The position numbers were made by a program, and so were the translations under genes. From the NCBI GenBank assembly GCA_018711005.1, contig DVIT01000056.1:29495-93494 (forward strand): a DNA stretch of 64,000 bases. The letters run 5' to 3'. Positions 45,909-55,023 of this stretch are shown here, in pieces. The notes beneath the pieces are model-generated. The model was not told the origin of the DNA. It searched no databases and saw nothing but the letters and a program-made list of their open reading frames with translations. How positions within the stretch are numbered: position 1 is the first letter of the stretch; the number at the start of each line of letters is the position of its first letter. The stretch is from Candidatus Scybalocola faecigallinarum (GTDB lineage: Bacteria; Bacillota; Clostridia; Lachnospirales; Lachnospiraceae).

Positions 45909-47123
45909 TTAACTTTTATAAAAAGAAATCCTTCGATCGCTTTCGGATATTTCAAAGGACAGGTCAAAGAGGCGGCAAAAGTCCTTTACAGAGATTCCTG
46001 CGCAAAAGGTTGCTGCAACATTGGTATCCTCATCCACGGTGATATAAGAAATGTCCAGAGGGCTGCCATTTTTCCAGAACTTAAGCGACTGTACCCCATC
46101 GTTTGAGTGAACGGATTTCATGACCCATGTGTCTGAGCCGATCGTCCATTGGCTTGTATATGCATGCTCACGGCCGGAAACATCATATGTACCCCCAAGA
46201 GCATGAACATATTCCCGGATGATCAGAGGGATGCTCATATTGTCTGTCACCAGCCCTGTATCAATGACCATCATATAGGATTCCTGCTGAGAACTGTACC
46301 AGCAATATTTATAATCGTCTGTGGTCAGGCCGAAGGGGCCGTAGGGATTATCATTGGAATCATAAAGCATTTCCGTATCATTAAGCCATATTTCTGAAAG
46401 CATGGAGACATGCTTATCTTCCAAATATTCATCCGGAACATCTTCAATTACCGGAATCTTGCCATCCACACAAAGCTGAGCATAGGCATTGGCCAGCTCA
46501 TCGTAAAGGACCTGACGGTCATGCTGCCCGGTAACGCCTACATCGGTTATATTGACCCAATCTTCATGGGCCAGGGCTGCCTCCCGGGAGGGCTGCCACA
46601 CAAAATGAACCGATGCCACAGGATTCTTTTAAAGAAATTCCTCAGAATTATAGTCCAGCTCCCGGGCATAGACCTTATCCGCTTCCAGGATCGTTTCCAC
46701 CACCGGTTCCAGGTCATCAAAAGACGATAAATACATCCAGCCGTGATCCTCCAGATAATGGTCATTTTCTTTTAAAACCGCCTTTACCTCCTCTCTGTAA
46801 AGCTGACGAACCTGCTCCACATAATCGCAGGAGATTTCCCGGGTATAAAAAGACGTTTTTGTCCCGTCGATCCACACCGGGCTCAAGTAACTGTTGGCCT
46901 TAAATTCCAGCTCCCGGCGGTCTGTTCTAAAATAATATTCCATATTGTCCGGATCTTCCTGGATCAGGGCCGATCCTTCCAGCTGGTACGGCTCCGGGCA
47001 CACCGAATCCACATATTGCAGCACCTTCTGTTTTCCGTAGACAGACGCGTCCTGTCCAAGGCATCCGGATAAAAAAAGGACAGCGCAAACAAAACTCAGC
47101 GCTATCCTTTTACATTTTTTCAT
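45909..47123 (-). pseudogene. Lipoprotein gene interrupted by an in-frame TAA
   Basis: The first part (46629-47123) encodes a 164-residue lipoprotein start: MKKCKRIALSFVCAVLFLSG with lipobox LSGC. It ends DYNSEEFL with TAA at 46629-46631. The same frame continues KNPVASVHFVWQ and stays open for about 240 residues to 45909, ending GISVKDFCRLFDLSFEISESD, which resembles a stalk-like or copper-amine-oxidase-N type repeat. A GTG at 46619 has no ribosome site. The simplest reading is a single ~404-residue secreted protein broken by one nonsense codon. The function is not recognised. The ACAATGGATGA stretch before it recurs at the dpp and yesMN promoters. Confidence 0.75.
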
Positions 47124-47185
47124 TGGCCATCCCCCCTTATCATCCATTGTGTCATCATTATAGCCCCCATCTTAAGTTTCCGCAA

Positions 47186-47233
47186 CAAAAACAAACCGCC
47201 CCGACCCGGGGATTTTCCGGGCTGGGCGGTTTG
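47186..47233 (-). terminator. Terminator of the nucleoside operon
   Basis: Stem CAAACCGCC (47192-47200) with GGCGGTTTG (47225-47233), an inner CCCGG/CCGGG pairing and, on the minus strand, TTTTTG after the stem. It lies about 30 bases after the transporter stop. Confidence 0.85.
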
Positions 47234-47263
47234 TGAAAAATGCGTTATTTTAAATATGCAGTA

Positions 47264-48679
47264 TTACAAGAACAGGATCATAGAAAGTACAAACATAAAG
47301 ATAACGCCTGCAATCATAGGGATTGCTGTTCTTCTTACAATCTGAAGCGGTTCTTTTTTAATGGATCCTGCAACGATCATAACAACAGCAGACACAGGGG
47401 AAACAGCTCTTAACAGGTTTCCTGCCAGTCCCATAGGAACGGAAATTGCAAGTACGCTGATACCTGCTGCTGCTGCCAGAGGAACCATTAAAGGTACCAT
47501 AGCAAAGAACAGAGCTGTACCGCTTCCGCTTAAGATAACGATCAGGGCTGTCAGGCCAACCAGTGCCAGAGGAAGGACAAAGCCCATTCCGCTTCCGCTC
47601 ATACCAGTCATAGCACTCTGGAGAGAATCAATGATACCGATGGACTGCAGACCAACAACAAAGATCGTACCTGCAACAAGCAGAGCTACGATTGGCATAG
47701 CGCCGCCCATTCCCTTAAAGAAAGATTCTGTAGACTTTAAAGTCTCCTGAATATTTCTGGAACGGATCATTTCACAAACAATAGAGATTACGAAGGAGAA
47801 CAGTACAGCAACCTCTACGCTTAAGGAAATGCTCAGGCCTGTAACGCTCTGAAGGATAAATACAATGATCAGCAGGATGATGGGAAGCAAAGGCAGGATC
47901 GTATATACGGTCTTAAATAATGCTCCGCCCTTAATTTCTTCCAGTTCCTGAACTTCAACCTTTTCAGCAGCTGTCTTAAGCATTTTCTTGTCTTCATGCT
48001 TCTGCCAGAAGTAATGGGCCAGTGCCATGATCAGCAATGTAGGGATGGATACGATGGCATGATAACGGAATACATAATCGCTGGCAGTCAGGCCTGCAAA
48101 TTCAGCAGTATTGGCAAGCTCAGCAGCAATAGCAACATTATCGCTTCCAAGCGGTGTGGGCATAACCGTTGCTGTTGTTGCAATAACTGCTCCGGCAGTC
48201 AGCGGGCTCATACCCACGCGTACCATGATCGGATACAGTGTTGCCAGTAAAATGATCGCCAGGTTGGATGCGCTGGGAACAACCAGTGACAGCAGGTTTC
48301 CGATGAGGAATACAATAGGAACCAGGATATATACGGATTTGATCTTTGCAATGGGTTTGATCAAAGAACGTACCGTAACATCATTGGCCTTAATATGGGA
48401 CATGTAGGAAGAATATCCTCCCAGGATCAAAATGATAAATCCGGCAGCTGAAATCGTGGATTTAAACTGATCTGCGATAGCTTTCAGCGGATCCAGCCAA
48501 AATACACCTGTGGATTGAAAATCTGCAATAGCAATACCTTTTCCGGCAGCCATTGCTACAAACATTAATACGATGCCCATTAAAAACAAGCTGATCTTAA
48601 TATCCATTTTTTTAATCAGCATTACGACTACGACCACAACGGCCAGCAGGGCGATCAAATACATTACTATGTCTCCCAT
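47264..48679 (-). CDS. DcuC-family membrane transporter (probably nucleoside or related)
   Basis: A 471-residue protein with about 12 helices. The sequence pattern (SLLGNLLSLVVPSASNLAII in part, LVPIVFLIGNLLS, TATVMPTPLGSDNVAIA, GSGTALFFAMVPLMVPLAAAAG) fits the DcuC family of C4-dicarboxylate carriers. The neighbours (nucleoside hydrolase, ribokinase) suggest that this member carries a nucleoside or ribose compound instead. It is the last gene of the operon, 60 bases after the hydrolase. The specificity is inferred from context only. Confidence 0.75.
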   Translation of the reverse strand: MGDIVMYLIALLAVVVVVVMLIKKMDIKISLFLMGIVLMFVAMAAGKGIAIADFQSTGVFWLDPLKAIADQFKSTISAAGFIILILGGYSSYMSHIKANDVTVRSLIKPIAKIKSVYILVPIVFLIGNLLSLVVPSASNLAIILLATLYPIMVRVGMSPLTAGAVIATTATVMPTPLGSDNVAIAAELANTAEFAGLTASDYVFRYHAIVSIPTLLIMALAHYFWQKHEDKKMLKTAAEKVEVQELEEIKGGALFKTVYTILPLLPIILLIIVFILQSVTGLSISLSVEVAVLFSFVISIVCEMIRSRNIQETLKSTESFFKGMGGAMPIVALLVAGTIFVVGLQSIGIIDSLQSAMTGMSGSGMGFVLPLALVGLTALIVILSGSGTALFFAMVPLMVPLAAAAGISVLAISVPMGLAGNLLRAVSPVSAVVMIVAGSIKKEPLQIVRRTAIPMIAGVIFMFVLSMILFL

Positions 48680-48739
48680 GACTTACTCTCCTTCTCATTT
48701 CCATTTATTTTTAAATGCATCTATCCGTGTGATTTGTTT

Positions 48740-49660
48740 TTAAATGCATTTGCTTACAGAGTCAAGGAACCATTCTCTGAACTTGTCCCCGTCAATCGCT
48801 GTACATACTTTAGCATTGGGGGCCTTTTTCAAATAACCTTTAAGGTCTACTACCGTACAGCCCCGGGTCATTTCTCCCCGCAGTTCAATGTCAACGAAGG
48901 TTTCTTCGATCGTAAACATTTCCGGGCAGAGCAGATAGGCCATGGCGCAGCTGTCATACATCTTAAGACCTGTGCCAAAAGAGCCTCCCCGGTACTTTTT
49001 AAACAGGCAGTAGGCCATGTCTCCCGTTTTGCCCATCTCCCGGATCTTTTCACTGTCCTGAGGATACACAAGAGCGTTCCAGCCTACATCCAGGCCTGCC
49101 ATAGCAACAGGAAGTCCGCTGTCAAAAACGATCTTTGCTGCTTCCGGATCCGTTGCCACATTAAACTCAGACATAACACCCTTATTTCCACGACTTGCAG
49201 AGCCGCCCATTAAAACGATCTCTTTAATATTTCCCTTAACTTCCGGGTACATGGAAAACAGAAGCGCAATATTGGTCATAGGCGCGATGGGTACTAAAGT
49301 GATAGGTTCTTCACTTTCCATGATCACACGGCGCATAGCATTGACAGCATTTTCCTTAAGGAGCAGTTCTGTTTTAGGCTCCGGAAAATCAAATCCTTCC
49401 ATGCCGGTAACACCGTGAACATTGGAAGCGTCCACTAAAGGCTCAATCAGAGGTCTTGGTGCGCCTGCGGCTACAGGAACATCCTTTCCAAAAAAGCTTA
49501 ACAGTTTTAATGCATTATTTGTAACATTCTCTAATGAAACATTTCCCGCAGTTGTTGTAATGAGCTTTACATCAAGCTCATCTGAAAACAATGCAATAGC
49601 GATCGCAAGTGCGTCATCAATCCCCGGATCCGTATCAATAATAACAGGTCTCTTTGCCAT
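48740..49660 (-). CDS. Nucleoside hydrolase (inosine-uridine type)
   Basis: A 306-residue enzyme that cuts nucleosides into base and ribose. The calcium-binding signature DTDPGIDDALAIAIAL is at residues 8-23, VPIAPMTNIALLFSMYP and EIVLMGGSASRGNKG are the other family blocks, and SEFNVATDPEAA holds further metal and ribose ligands. The length is typical. AAGGAGG lies before the ATG at 49660. Released ribose would be phosphorylated by the ribokinase of the same operon. Confidence 0.94.
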   Translation of the reverse strand: MAKRPVIIDTDPGIDDALAIAIALFSDELDVKLITTTAGNVSLENVTNNALKLLSFFGKDVPVAAGAPRPLIEPLVDASNVHGVTGMEGFDFPEPKTELLLKENAVNAMRRVIMESEEPITLVPIAPMTNIALLFSMYPEVKGNIKEIVLMGGSASRGNKGVMSEFNVATDPEAAKIVFDSGLPVAMAGLDVGWNALVYPQDSEKIREMGKTGDMAYCLFKKYRGGSFGTGLKMYDSCAMAYLLCPEMFTIEETFVDIELRGEMTRGCTVVDLKGYLKKAPNAKVCTAIDGDKFREWFLDSVSKCI

Positions 49661-49799
49661 ATTAAATCCTCCTTAAATCCTTTCCCTTACTTATATCATC
49701 AGAAATCCGTCCCCGGCGCGCCTTTTTGCTGCATAAAAATGTATTTCGATTCCTCCTTTCTCCTTTTTCGCGTAAACCGGCGCCCTTTAGGCAACAAGA

Positions 49800-50225
49800 T
49801 CACTGATATGTTCTTTCATCCATATATTGTGTCATACCGCTGCCCTCATTATCACAGGGTCTGACATGAAAACCGAACTTCTTATAAAAACCTTCTTTTC
49901 CCTTTGAGGCCATGAGGCCTACATAAGCATTGGCGGCGCCTTCACGACGGATATAACCCATCAGCTCCTCCATGACCTTAAATCCGATGCCTTGTCCCTG
50001 CATTTCCGGGATAACCACCACATCTTTAATGAAAAAAGCCACACAGCCGTCGCCTACCACGCGGCCGATTCCTACCGGCTGCCCATCCCGGGTCACGACA
50101 ACAGAAAACAATGTATGATCCAGTGCCTTTTTCACATCCTGCTCTTTAAAGCTTTTCATATTGACCGTTGCTCTTACTGATCTGTAAATGTCTGGAGTAA
50201 GGCCGTTTTGTATGATCTGAATCAA
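49800..50225 (-). CDS. GNAT family N-acetyltransferase
   Basis: A 141-residue acetyl-CoA-dependent transferase. The acetyl-CoA loop is VVIPEMQGQGIGFKVMEELM and the later motif is GFYKKFGFHVR. The start is a TTG at 50225 (LIQIIQNG, after GGGGG at 7 bases); the first ATG is 22 codons further and would cut into the fold. It lies in the nucleoside operon between ribokinase and the hydrolase, 87 bases downstream of the former after a hairpin; its substrate is unknown and its metabolic link is unclear. Confidence 0.87.
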   Translation of the reverse strand: MIQIIQNGLTPDIYRSVRATVNMKSFKEQDVKKALDHTLFSVVVTRDGQPVGIGRVVGDGCVAFFIKDVVVIPEMQGQGIGFKVMEELMGYIRREGAANAYVGLMASKGKEGFYKKFGFHVRPCDNEGSGMTQYMDERTYQ

Positions 50226-50313
50226 TTAAAATCCCCCGCTTTGTCCGCCGCATTCGTTTGAACCGCTGCGGCACATCTATAGCCTTCCAAAAAGCCGGAA
50301 GGCCGCGCAATGT

Positions 50314-51213
50314 TTAGTTTTCCCTTCCCGGGAAACGCCGCACTTCCTCTTTTTCAGGGATGGACGGCGCAGCGCCTTTTCTGGATACTGCAATGGCAGA
50401 AGCCTTTGCCGCCGTATCAAGTGCATCCTTAACCGACTGTCCATTCAGCCGTCCGGCCAGGTAATATCCGGTAAATGTATCCCCTGCCGCTGTCGTGTCC
50501 ACAGTATCTACACGATAAGCGCCCTGCTCGGTACGGCCTTCCTCACCCTCGTACATGGAACCCTTTTCTCCCCGGGTAAGGACGATCTCTGCATGAGGGA
50601 ATTTCTCATGGAGACGGTTCAGTAAAAGATTGTGATCTTCCTCGTCCCCTGCCAGAGCACATGCCTCAACCTCATTTAAAATAAAGCAGTCAATATACGA
50701 AAGGTTAATGGCTGAGATTTTTTCATTCATCGGCGATGGGTTCAGCAGGATCTTCATCCCTCTTTCATGGGCCTTCTCTACAATATAGGGAATTTCGCTG
50801 ATCTCATTTTGAAGGACCAGCCAGTCTCCGCTGCCAAATTCCTTAAGAACATTATCAATCATTTCTTTTGATACAGCCTGATTGGCGCCCCCATACAGAA
50901 TAATGCAGTTATCGCCCTGACTGTCATTTTGGATAATGGCATTTCCCGTGCGCACATCTTTGGACCGGACAACATAGCGGGTGTCTACACCGGCATCTTC
51001 AAGGAGTTCCACAAGGAACAGGCCGTCCATACCGATCATGCCTGCATGATAGACCTCCACACCGGCACGGCTTAAAGCCACCGACTGGTTCAGCCCTTTT
51101 CCTCCGCTGAACACGTTCAGCATGGATGAAGAAATCGTTTCCCCTTTTTGTACAAAATGATCCACACTGTACACATAATCAATGTTCAGCGACCCAAAAT
51201 TCAATACTCTCAT
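50314..51213 (-). CDS. rbsK: Ribokinase (PfkB family)
   Basis: A 299-residue sugar kinase making ribose 5-phosphate. Motifs: GSLNIDYVYSVDHFVQ near the N-terminus, FSGGKGLNQSVALSRAG (PfkB signature 1) and VDTTAAGDTFTGYYLAG (signature 2 with the catalytic Asp). The ATG at 51213 follows GGAGGAG. It is the first gene of the operon ribokinase, GNAT, nucleoside hydrolase, transporter. It is divergent from a LacI-ribokinase fusion, so the locus encodes two ribokinase domains. Confidence 0.88.
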   Translation of the reverse strand: MRVLNFGSLNIDYVYSVDHFVQKGETISSSMLNVFSGGKGLNQSVALSRAGVEVYHAGMIGMDGLFLVELLEDAGVDTRYVVRSKDVRTGNAIIQNDSQGDNCIILYGGANQAVSKEMIDNVLKEFGSGDWLVLQNEISEIPYIVEKAHERGMKILLNPSPMNEKISAINLSYIDCFILNEVEACALAGDEEDHNLLLNRLHEKFPHAEIVLTRGEKGSMYEGEEGRTEQGAYRVDTVDTTAAGDTFTGYYLAGRLNGQSVKDALDTAAKASAIAVSRKGAAPSIPEKEEVRRFPGREN

Positions 51214-51281
51214 ATTCTCCTCCTCCATGATTTATTTTTCTTTATCAGGAAAATATTTTCTGAAACTGTTTTCTTAGGCAA

Positions 51282-51310
51282 AATATATCACTATTTCGCG
51301 CATAAGTCAA
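51282..51310 (-). promoter_or_regulatory. Promoter of the nucleoside operon
   Basis: Minus strand TTGACT (51305-51310), a 17-base spacer and TATATT (51282-51287). The gap to the divergent promoter (51311-51442) holds a 10-base palindrome CACACGTGTG (51389-51398) that could bind a regulator. Confidence 0.7.
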
Positions 51311-51442
51311 TCTCTTTTATAACATTCATCCATTTACACAATTTGTCAGGAATCTTTTTATGCATTTTCACAACAGCAGGCAGCCATTCACACGTGTGCC
51401 GGAAAAAGGCATGACTGAATCATTGCCAACAATGAAAAATCA

Positions 51443-51477
51443 TTGACATGTACAGGGATTTTCACTATCATGAAAAT
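51443..51477 (+). promoter_or_regulatory. Promoter and possible operator of the LacI-ribokinase fusion gene
   Basis: Consensus TTGACA (51443-51448), a 17-base spacer and TATCAT (51466-51471). A 7-base inverted repeat ATTTTCA-6-TGAAAAT (51458-51477) is centred on the -10, as for autoregulation by a LacI-type protein. Confidence 0.7.
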
Positions 51478-51550
51478 ATACGCAGTCCTTTGGAACGTGC
51501 GGATAGGACAGGATAATTGCCTGTTCAAAAAAAGAAATGGGGAAGATTTA

Positions 51551-53437
51551 ATGACTATTAAAGAAATCGCAAGGCTGGCAGGGGTTTCCACCTCCACCGT
51601 CTCAAAGATCGTCAATCAGAAAGACAACAGCATCAGCGCCGAGACACGGGAGCGTGTCTTAAAAATCGTAAAAGAGTATAATTACACGCCTTATGCCTCT
51701 GTTGCGTCCCCATCCCAAAAAACCTGGATCATTGGTATTATCCTGCGTTCCTCCACCTCTTTTGACGCCACCTTAGACGGCATTGTAAAAGAGGCCCAGG
51801 CTAACGGCTATAATACCCTGATTTGCAGCAGCAGCTCACATATGGACCAGGAGCTGAAAAATATTACCGCAGTTTGTAAAAATAATGTAGACGGAATCAT
51901 TTGGGAGCCGGTCTGCGCCCAAAGCCTTTCCCTGGCTTCCCATATTGAAAAAAAAGGGATCCCCTGCTTTACTGTAGGACCGGACGGAGGGCCGGATGCC
52001 TTCCGTCTCCCCTACGAGGATCTTGGATACCGGCTGACACAGGAGCTGATCCGTCTGCGCCATGAAAATATTGCATGTCTCACACAACCGGGAAGGCGCA
52101 GCGATGCCTTTATTTCCGGCTACCGCAAATGCCTTTTTGACAACCAGATACCCTTTGATGAAACGCTTATTTTTTCCCAGGTGGGAGAAGGGCTGATCGA
52201 TCCGATGAATACCCGGCAGATTACCGGCGTCATTTCCTCTCATTACCAAAAAGCCCTGGAATTTTACCAGCTGATGAACGCCCTGCATTACCGGATCCCG
52301 GAGGACTTTTCTCTCATTACACTGAAAAATGACAAGGTGCAGGCCCTGGCTTATCCGACGATTTCCTCATATACCGTGGCTAATGGCGCCTATGGTTCTT
52401 ATCTATGCCAGAGGCTGATCGCCCGGATTGAAAAAAAGGAGTCTGTTCCCGAACCATTTTCACAGGAATTTACCCTTGATACTACCGCCACCATGGGGAT
52501 CCCGGCCCATTTAAAGGCGCCCAAGATCACCGTGGTAGGAAGCATTAATATGGATACATACCTGAATGTATCCCGTCTGCCCAATACAGGAAAGACCGTC
52601 AGTACGTCTACTTCATCGGTATATCCCGGAGGGAAAGGAATTAATCAGGCTATCGGCGCCGCAAAGCTTGGCCACCGGGTCGCTCTTATAGGAAATGTAG
52701 GGTCAGATCTGGAATCGGATTATATTTACCGCACCCTGAACCAGTACGGCGTAGACACCTTCGGGGTAAAACGGCGTATGAATGTTCATACGGGAAAAGC
52801 CTATATTATGGTAGACCCGGACGGCAACTCCATGATCTCCATCCTGGCCGGAGCCAATGACACATTTACTCCCGCAGATATTCAGGAAAAGGAACATATC
52901 TTTAACAATACGGGCTATTGCCTGATCCAGTCCGAGGTGCCTCTTGACACGGTTTTTGAAGCATGCACCACCGCCCATAAATTTCACGCCAAAACCATCC
53001 TGAAACCGTCTGCCAGAAGCCGGATCCCCAAAAAGACTCTGGCCCAGGTAGATATTATTATCCCTAACGAAGATGAGCTTGGGGAATTATGTCCAGGCGC
53101 AGCCACCCTGAAGGAGCGGGCAGATTATTTGCTGGAATGCGGTGTTAAGGCAGTCATCGTCACCTTAGGGGAACATGGCTGCTATGTAAAAACAAAGACG
53201 CTGGAGAAGAAATTTCCCGCCGCTTTATTTGCTTCCGTAGACACTACCGGTGCCAGCGACGCTTTTATCAGCGCCCTGGCTTCCTACCTGCTCTACGGAT
53301 ATCCTCTGGAAAAGGCTGTGCGCATCGCTGTTTATGCCGCAGGATTCTGCGTCACCCGCGAGGGCGTTGTCCCGTCCCTTATTGACCGCAACAGCCTGGA
53401 AACTTATATCCGCCAGATTGAAAGCGATCTTCTGTAA
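51551..53437 (+). CDS. LacI-type regulator fused to a ribokinase domain
   Basis: A 628-residue three-part protein. A LacI helix-turn-helix (1-50: TIKEIARLAGVSTSTVSKIVNQ) is followed by a periplasmic-binding-protein-like sensor domain (about 55-315). A complete PfkB/ribokinase domain starts at about residue 323 (ITVVGSINMDTYLNVSRLP) with YPGGKGINQAIGAA and VDTTGASDAFISALAS near 562-575. The catalytic Asp is kept; the Gly before it (GAGD or AAGD in relatives) is Ser. I choose the ATG at 51551 after GGAAG. It is divergent from the nucleoside operon and followed 26 bases later by birA. It probably senses ribose or its phosphate and represses the operon. Confidence 0.92.
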   Translation: MTIKEIARLAGVSTSTVSKIVNQKDNSISAETRERVLKIVKEYNYTPYASVASPSQKTWIIGIILRSSTSFDATLDGIVKEAQANGYNTLICSSSSHMDQELKNITAVCKNNVDGIIWEPVCAQSLSLASHIEKKGIPCFTVGPDGGPDAFRLPYEDLGYRLTQELIRLRHENIACLTQPGRRSDAFISGYRKCLFDNQIPFDETLIFSQVGEGLIDPMNTRQITGVISSHYQKALEFYQLMNALHYRIPEDFSLITLKNDKVQALAYPTISSYTVANGAYGSYLCQRLIARIEKKESVPEPFSQEFTLDTTATMGIPAHLKAPKITVVGSINMDTYLNVSRLPNTGKTVSTSTSSVYPGGKGINQAIGAAKLGHRVALIGNVGSDLESDYIYRTLNQYGVDTFGVKRRMNVHTGKAYIMVDPDGNSMISILAGANDTFTPADIQEKEHIFNNTGYCLIQSEVPLDTVFEACTTAHKFHAKTILKPSARSRIPKKTLAQVDIIIPNEDELGELCPGAATLKERADYLLECGVKAVIVTLGEHGCYVKTKTLEKKFPAALFASVDTTGASDAFISALASYLLYGYPLEKAVRIAVYAAGFCVTREGVVPSLIDRNSLETYIRQIESDLL

Positions 53438-53463
53438 AACAATCACAGGAAAGGTGAAAGATC

Positions 53464-54441
53464 ATGGGAACAAAAACAGAGCTTTTAAAGCTTTTTGAAA
53501 AAAATAAAGGAACCTATTTTTCCGGTGAGGAGCTGGCTTCCAGACTGTCCGTATCCCGCACTGCTATATGGAAGGCTGTCAACCGGCTGCGGGAGGAGGG
53601 GTATGACATCTATGCCGTACCCAATAAAGGCTACTGCCTTTCCGTGCACACGGACATCCTTTCGGCAGAAGGCATTGCCAAATATCTGGAGCCTGTATGC
53701 CAGGAGCTTCTGATTGAAGTTTTCCCCACCGTCAGCTCCACCAATCTTTTGCTCCGTGAGCGGGCCACCGCCGGAGCGCCCCAGGGCTGTACGATCCTGG
53801 CCAACGCCCAGACCCAGGGCCGAGGACGCATTGGGCGCAGCTTTTACTCCCCGTCAGATACAGGGATTTATCTGAGCCTGCTCCTGCGCCCCAAAACCTA
53901 TACACCGGAGCAGGCCGTAAAGCTTACGACCATTGCAGCCGTTGCCGGGTGCGAAGCCATTGAAAAGGTTTCCGGACGCCAGGCTCAGATCAAATGGGTG
54001 AATGACATTTTTATGGATGGGAAAAAGGTGTGCGGCATTCTTACAGAGGCGTCCTTTGGCCTGGAAAGCGGCCATTTAGACTATGCAGTCCTTGGGGTAG
54101 GCTTTAACGCTTATGCCCCTGAGGGCGGCTTTCCTGAGGATATTGAAAATATTGCAGGCTCGGTTTTTCTTACGCCGCAAAACGACGGAAAAAATCACCT
54201 GGCCGCAGAATTTTTAAATCGATTTATGACGTATTATACACAGATCCAGGATAACAGCTACACGCAAAAATACAGAGAGCGGAGCTTTGTCCTTGGGAAA
54301 AAGATCAAAGTCCTGTCCCCCCAGGGCGCAGTTTTGGCCACTGCCCTGGATGTGGATGATCAGTGCCGCCTTGTGGTCCGTTACGAGGACGGATCCACAC
54401 AGGCCCTTTCCTCCGGAGAAATCAGCGTACGGCTTTATTAG
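53464..54441 (+). CDS. birA: Biotin-[acetyl-CoA-carboxylase] ligase / biotin repressor BirA
   Basis: A 325-residue bifunctional protein. An N-terminal winged helix (1-60: EELASRLSVSRTAIWKAVNRL) is followed by the ligase domain with TQGRGRIGRSFYSP (biotinyl-AMP loop), IKWVNDIF, KVCGILTEA, and the C-terminal SH3-like part. It attaches biotin to carboxylases and decarboxylases, including the Na+ decarboxylase whose membrane subunits lie at 6180-7503, and may repress biotin genes. GGAAAGGTG precedes the ATG. Probably co-transcribed with the LacI-ribokinase gene. Confidence 0.95.
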   Translation: MGTKTELLKLFEKNKGTYFSGEELASRLSVSRTAIWKAVNRLREEGYDIYAVPNKGYCLSVHTDILSAEGIAKYLEPVCQELLIEVFPTVSSTNLLLRERATAGAPQGCTILANAQTQGRGRIGRSFYSPSDTGIYLSLLLRPKTYTPEQAVKLTTIAAVAGCEAIEKVSGRQAQIKWVNDIFMDGKKVCGILTEASFGLESGHLDYAVLGVGFNAYAPEGGFPEDIENIAGSVFLTPQNDGKNHLAAEFLNRFMTYYTQIQDNSYTQKYRERSFVLGKKIKVLSPQGAVLATALDVDDQCRLVVRYEDGSTQALSSGEISVRLY

Positions 54442-54589
54442 TGATTTAGGAAGGGATCCCGCAGGATTGTTATGGATCTGGGCACAGAATCGATAGAAAA
54501 CGCGTATACCGGATTATATAATTGAGTTGTCCGACAAATGGGCCAAAGATCTGTGATCTTATGGCAGTCCAGAGAAATAAAGGAGAGAA

Positions 54590-55023
54590 ATGATGATGCA
54601 ATCCGGTACACAGGCCCAGATCCCCAAAGGTGAATTTCGGAAAAAATCAACAGCCCTTGTGCTGCCTATTACATTTCAGCAATTTATGCTGGCCATTGTC
54701 AGCGCCACTTATCTTATATGCGGATTTTCCCAGATCTATTTATGTATTATGAAAAACAGCAATCTGGCAGCCAAAACCATGCACATCAGCTGTGCGGCAG
54801 CCACAGCCATTGCCCGGCTGGCAGAGCTTTTATGGATCATTTGTGAGCTGTCAAAAAAAGACCGGATCAAAGTCCGGCCAGCTTACATGCGCCATCCGGA
54901 CAAGTCCCTGCAAAAAGGCTTCTTGTATACTGCATCATTAACCTGGACGAGATCGTCAAGCTTCCGGCAGTATACCGCCACTATAAAAAATACATATGGC
55001 TGAAGGATCTGACGGATCATTAG
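54590..55023 (+). pseudogene. MATE transporter remnant with internal deletions
   Basis: The N-terminal stretch IPKGEFRKKSTALVLPITFQ and QFMLAIVSAT are the start of a MATE exporter. It then jumps to SQIYLCIMKNSNLAAKTM (middle helices) and to ARLAELLWIICELSKKDRIK, so about 300 of 450 residues are gone. A frameshift near 54917 moves the tail (NLDEIVKLPAVYRHYKKY, TAG at 55021-55023) to another frame. AAGGAG and a TATAAT (54513-54518 region) remain upstream. A decayed paralogue of the intact MATE gene at 22928-24289. Its end overlaps the convergent desulfurase-AraC gene. Confidence 0.85.
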
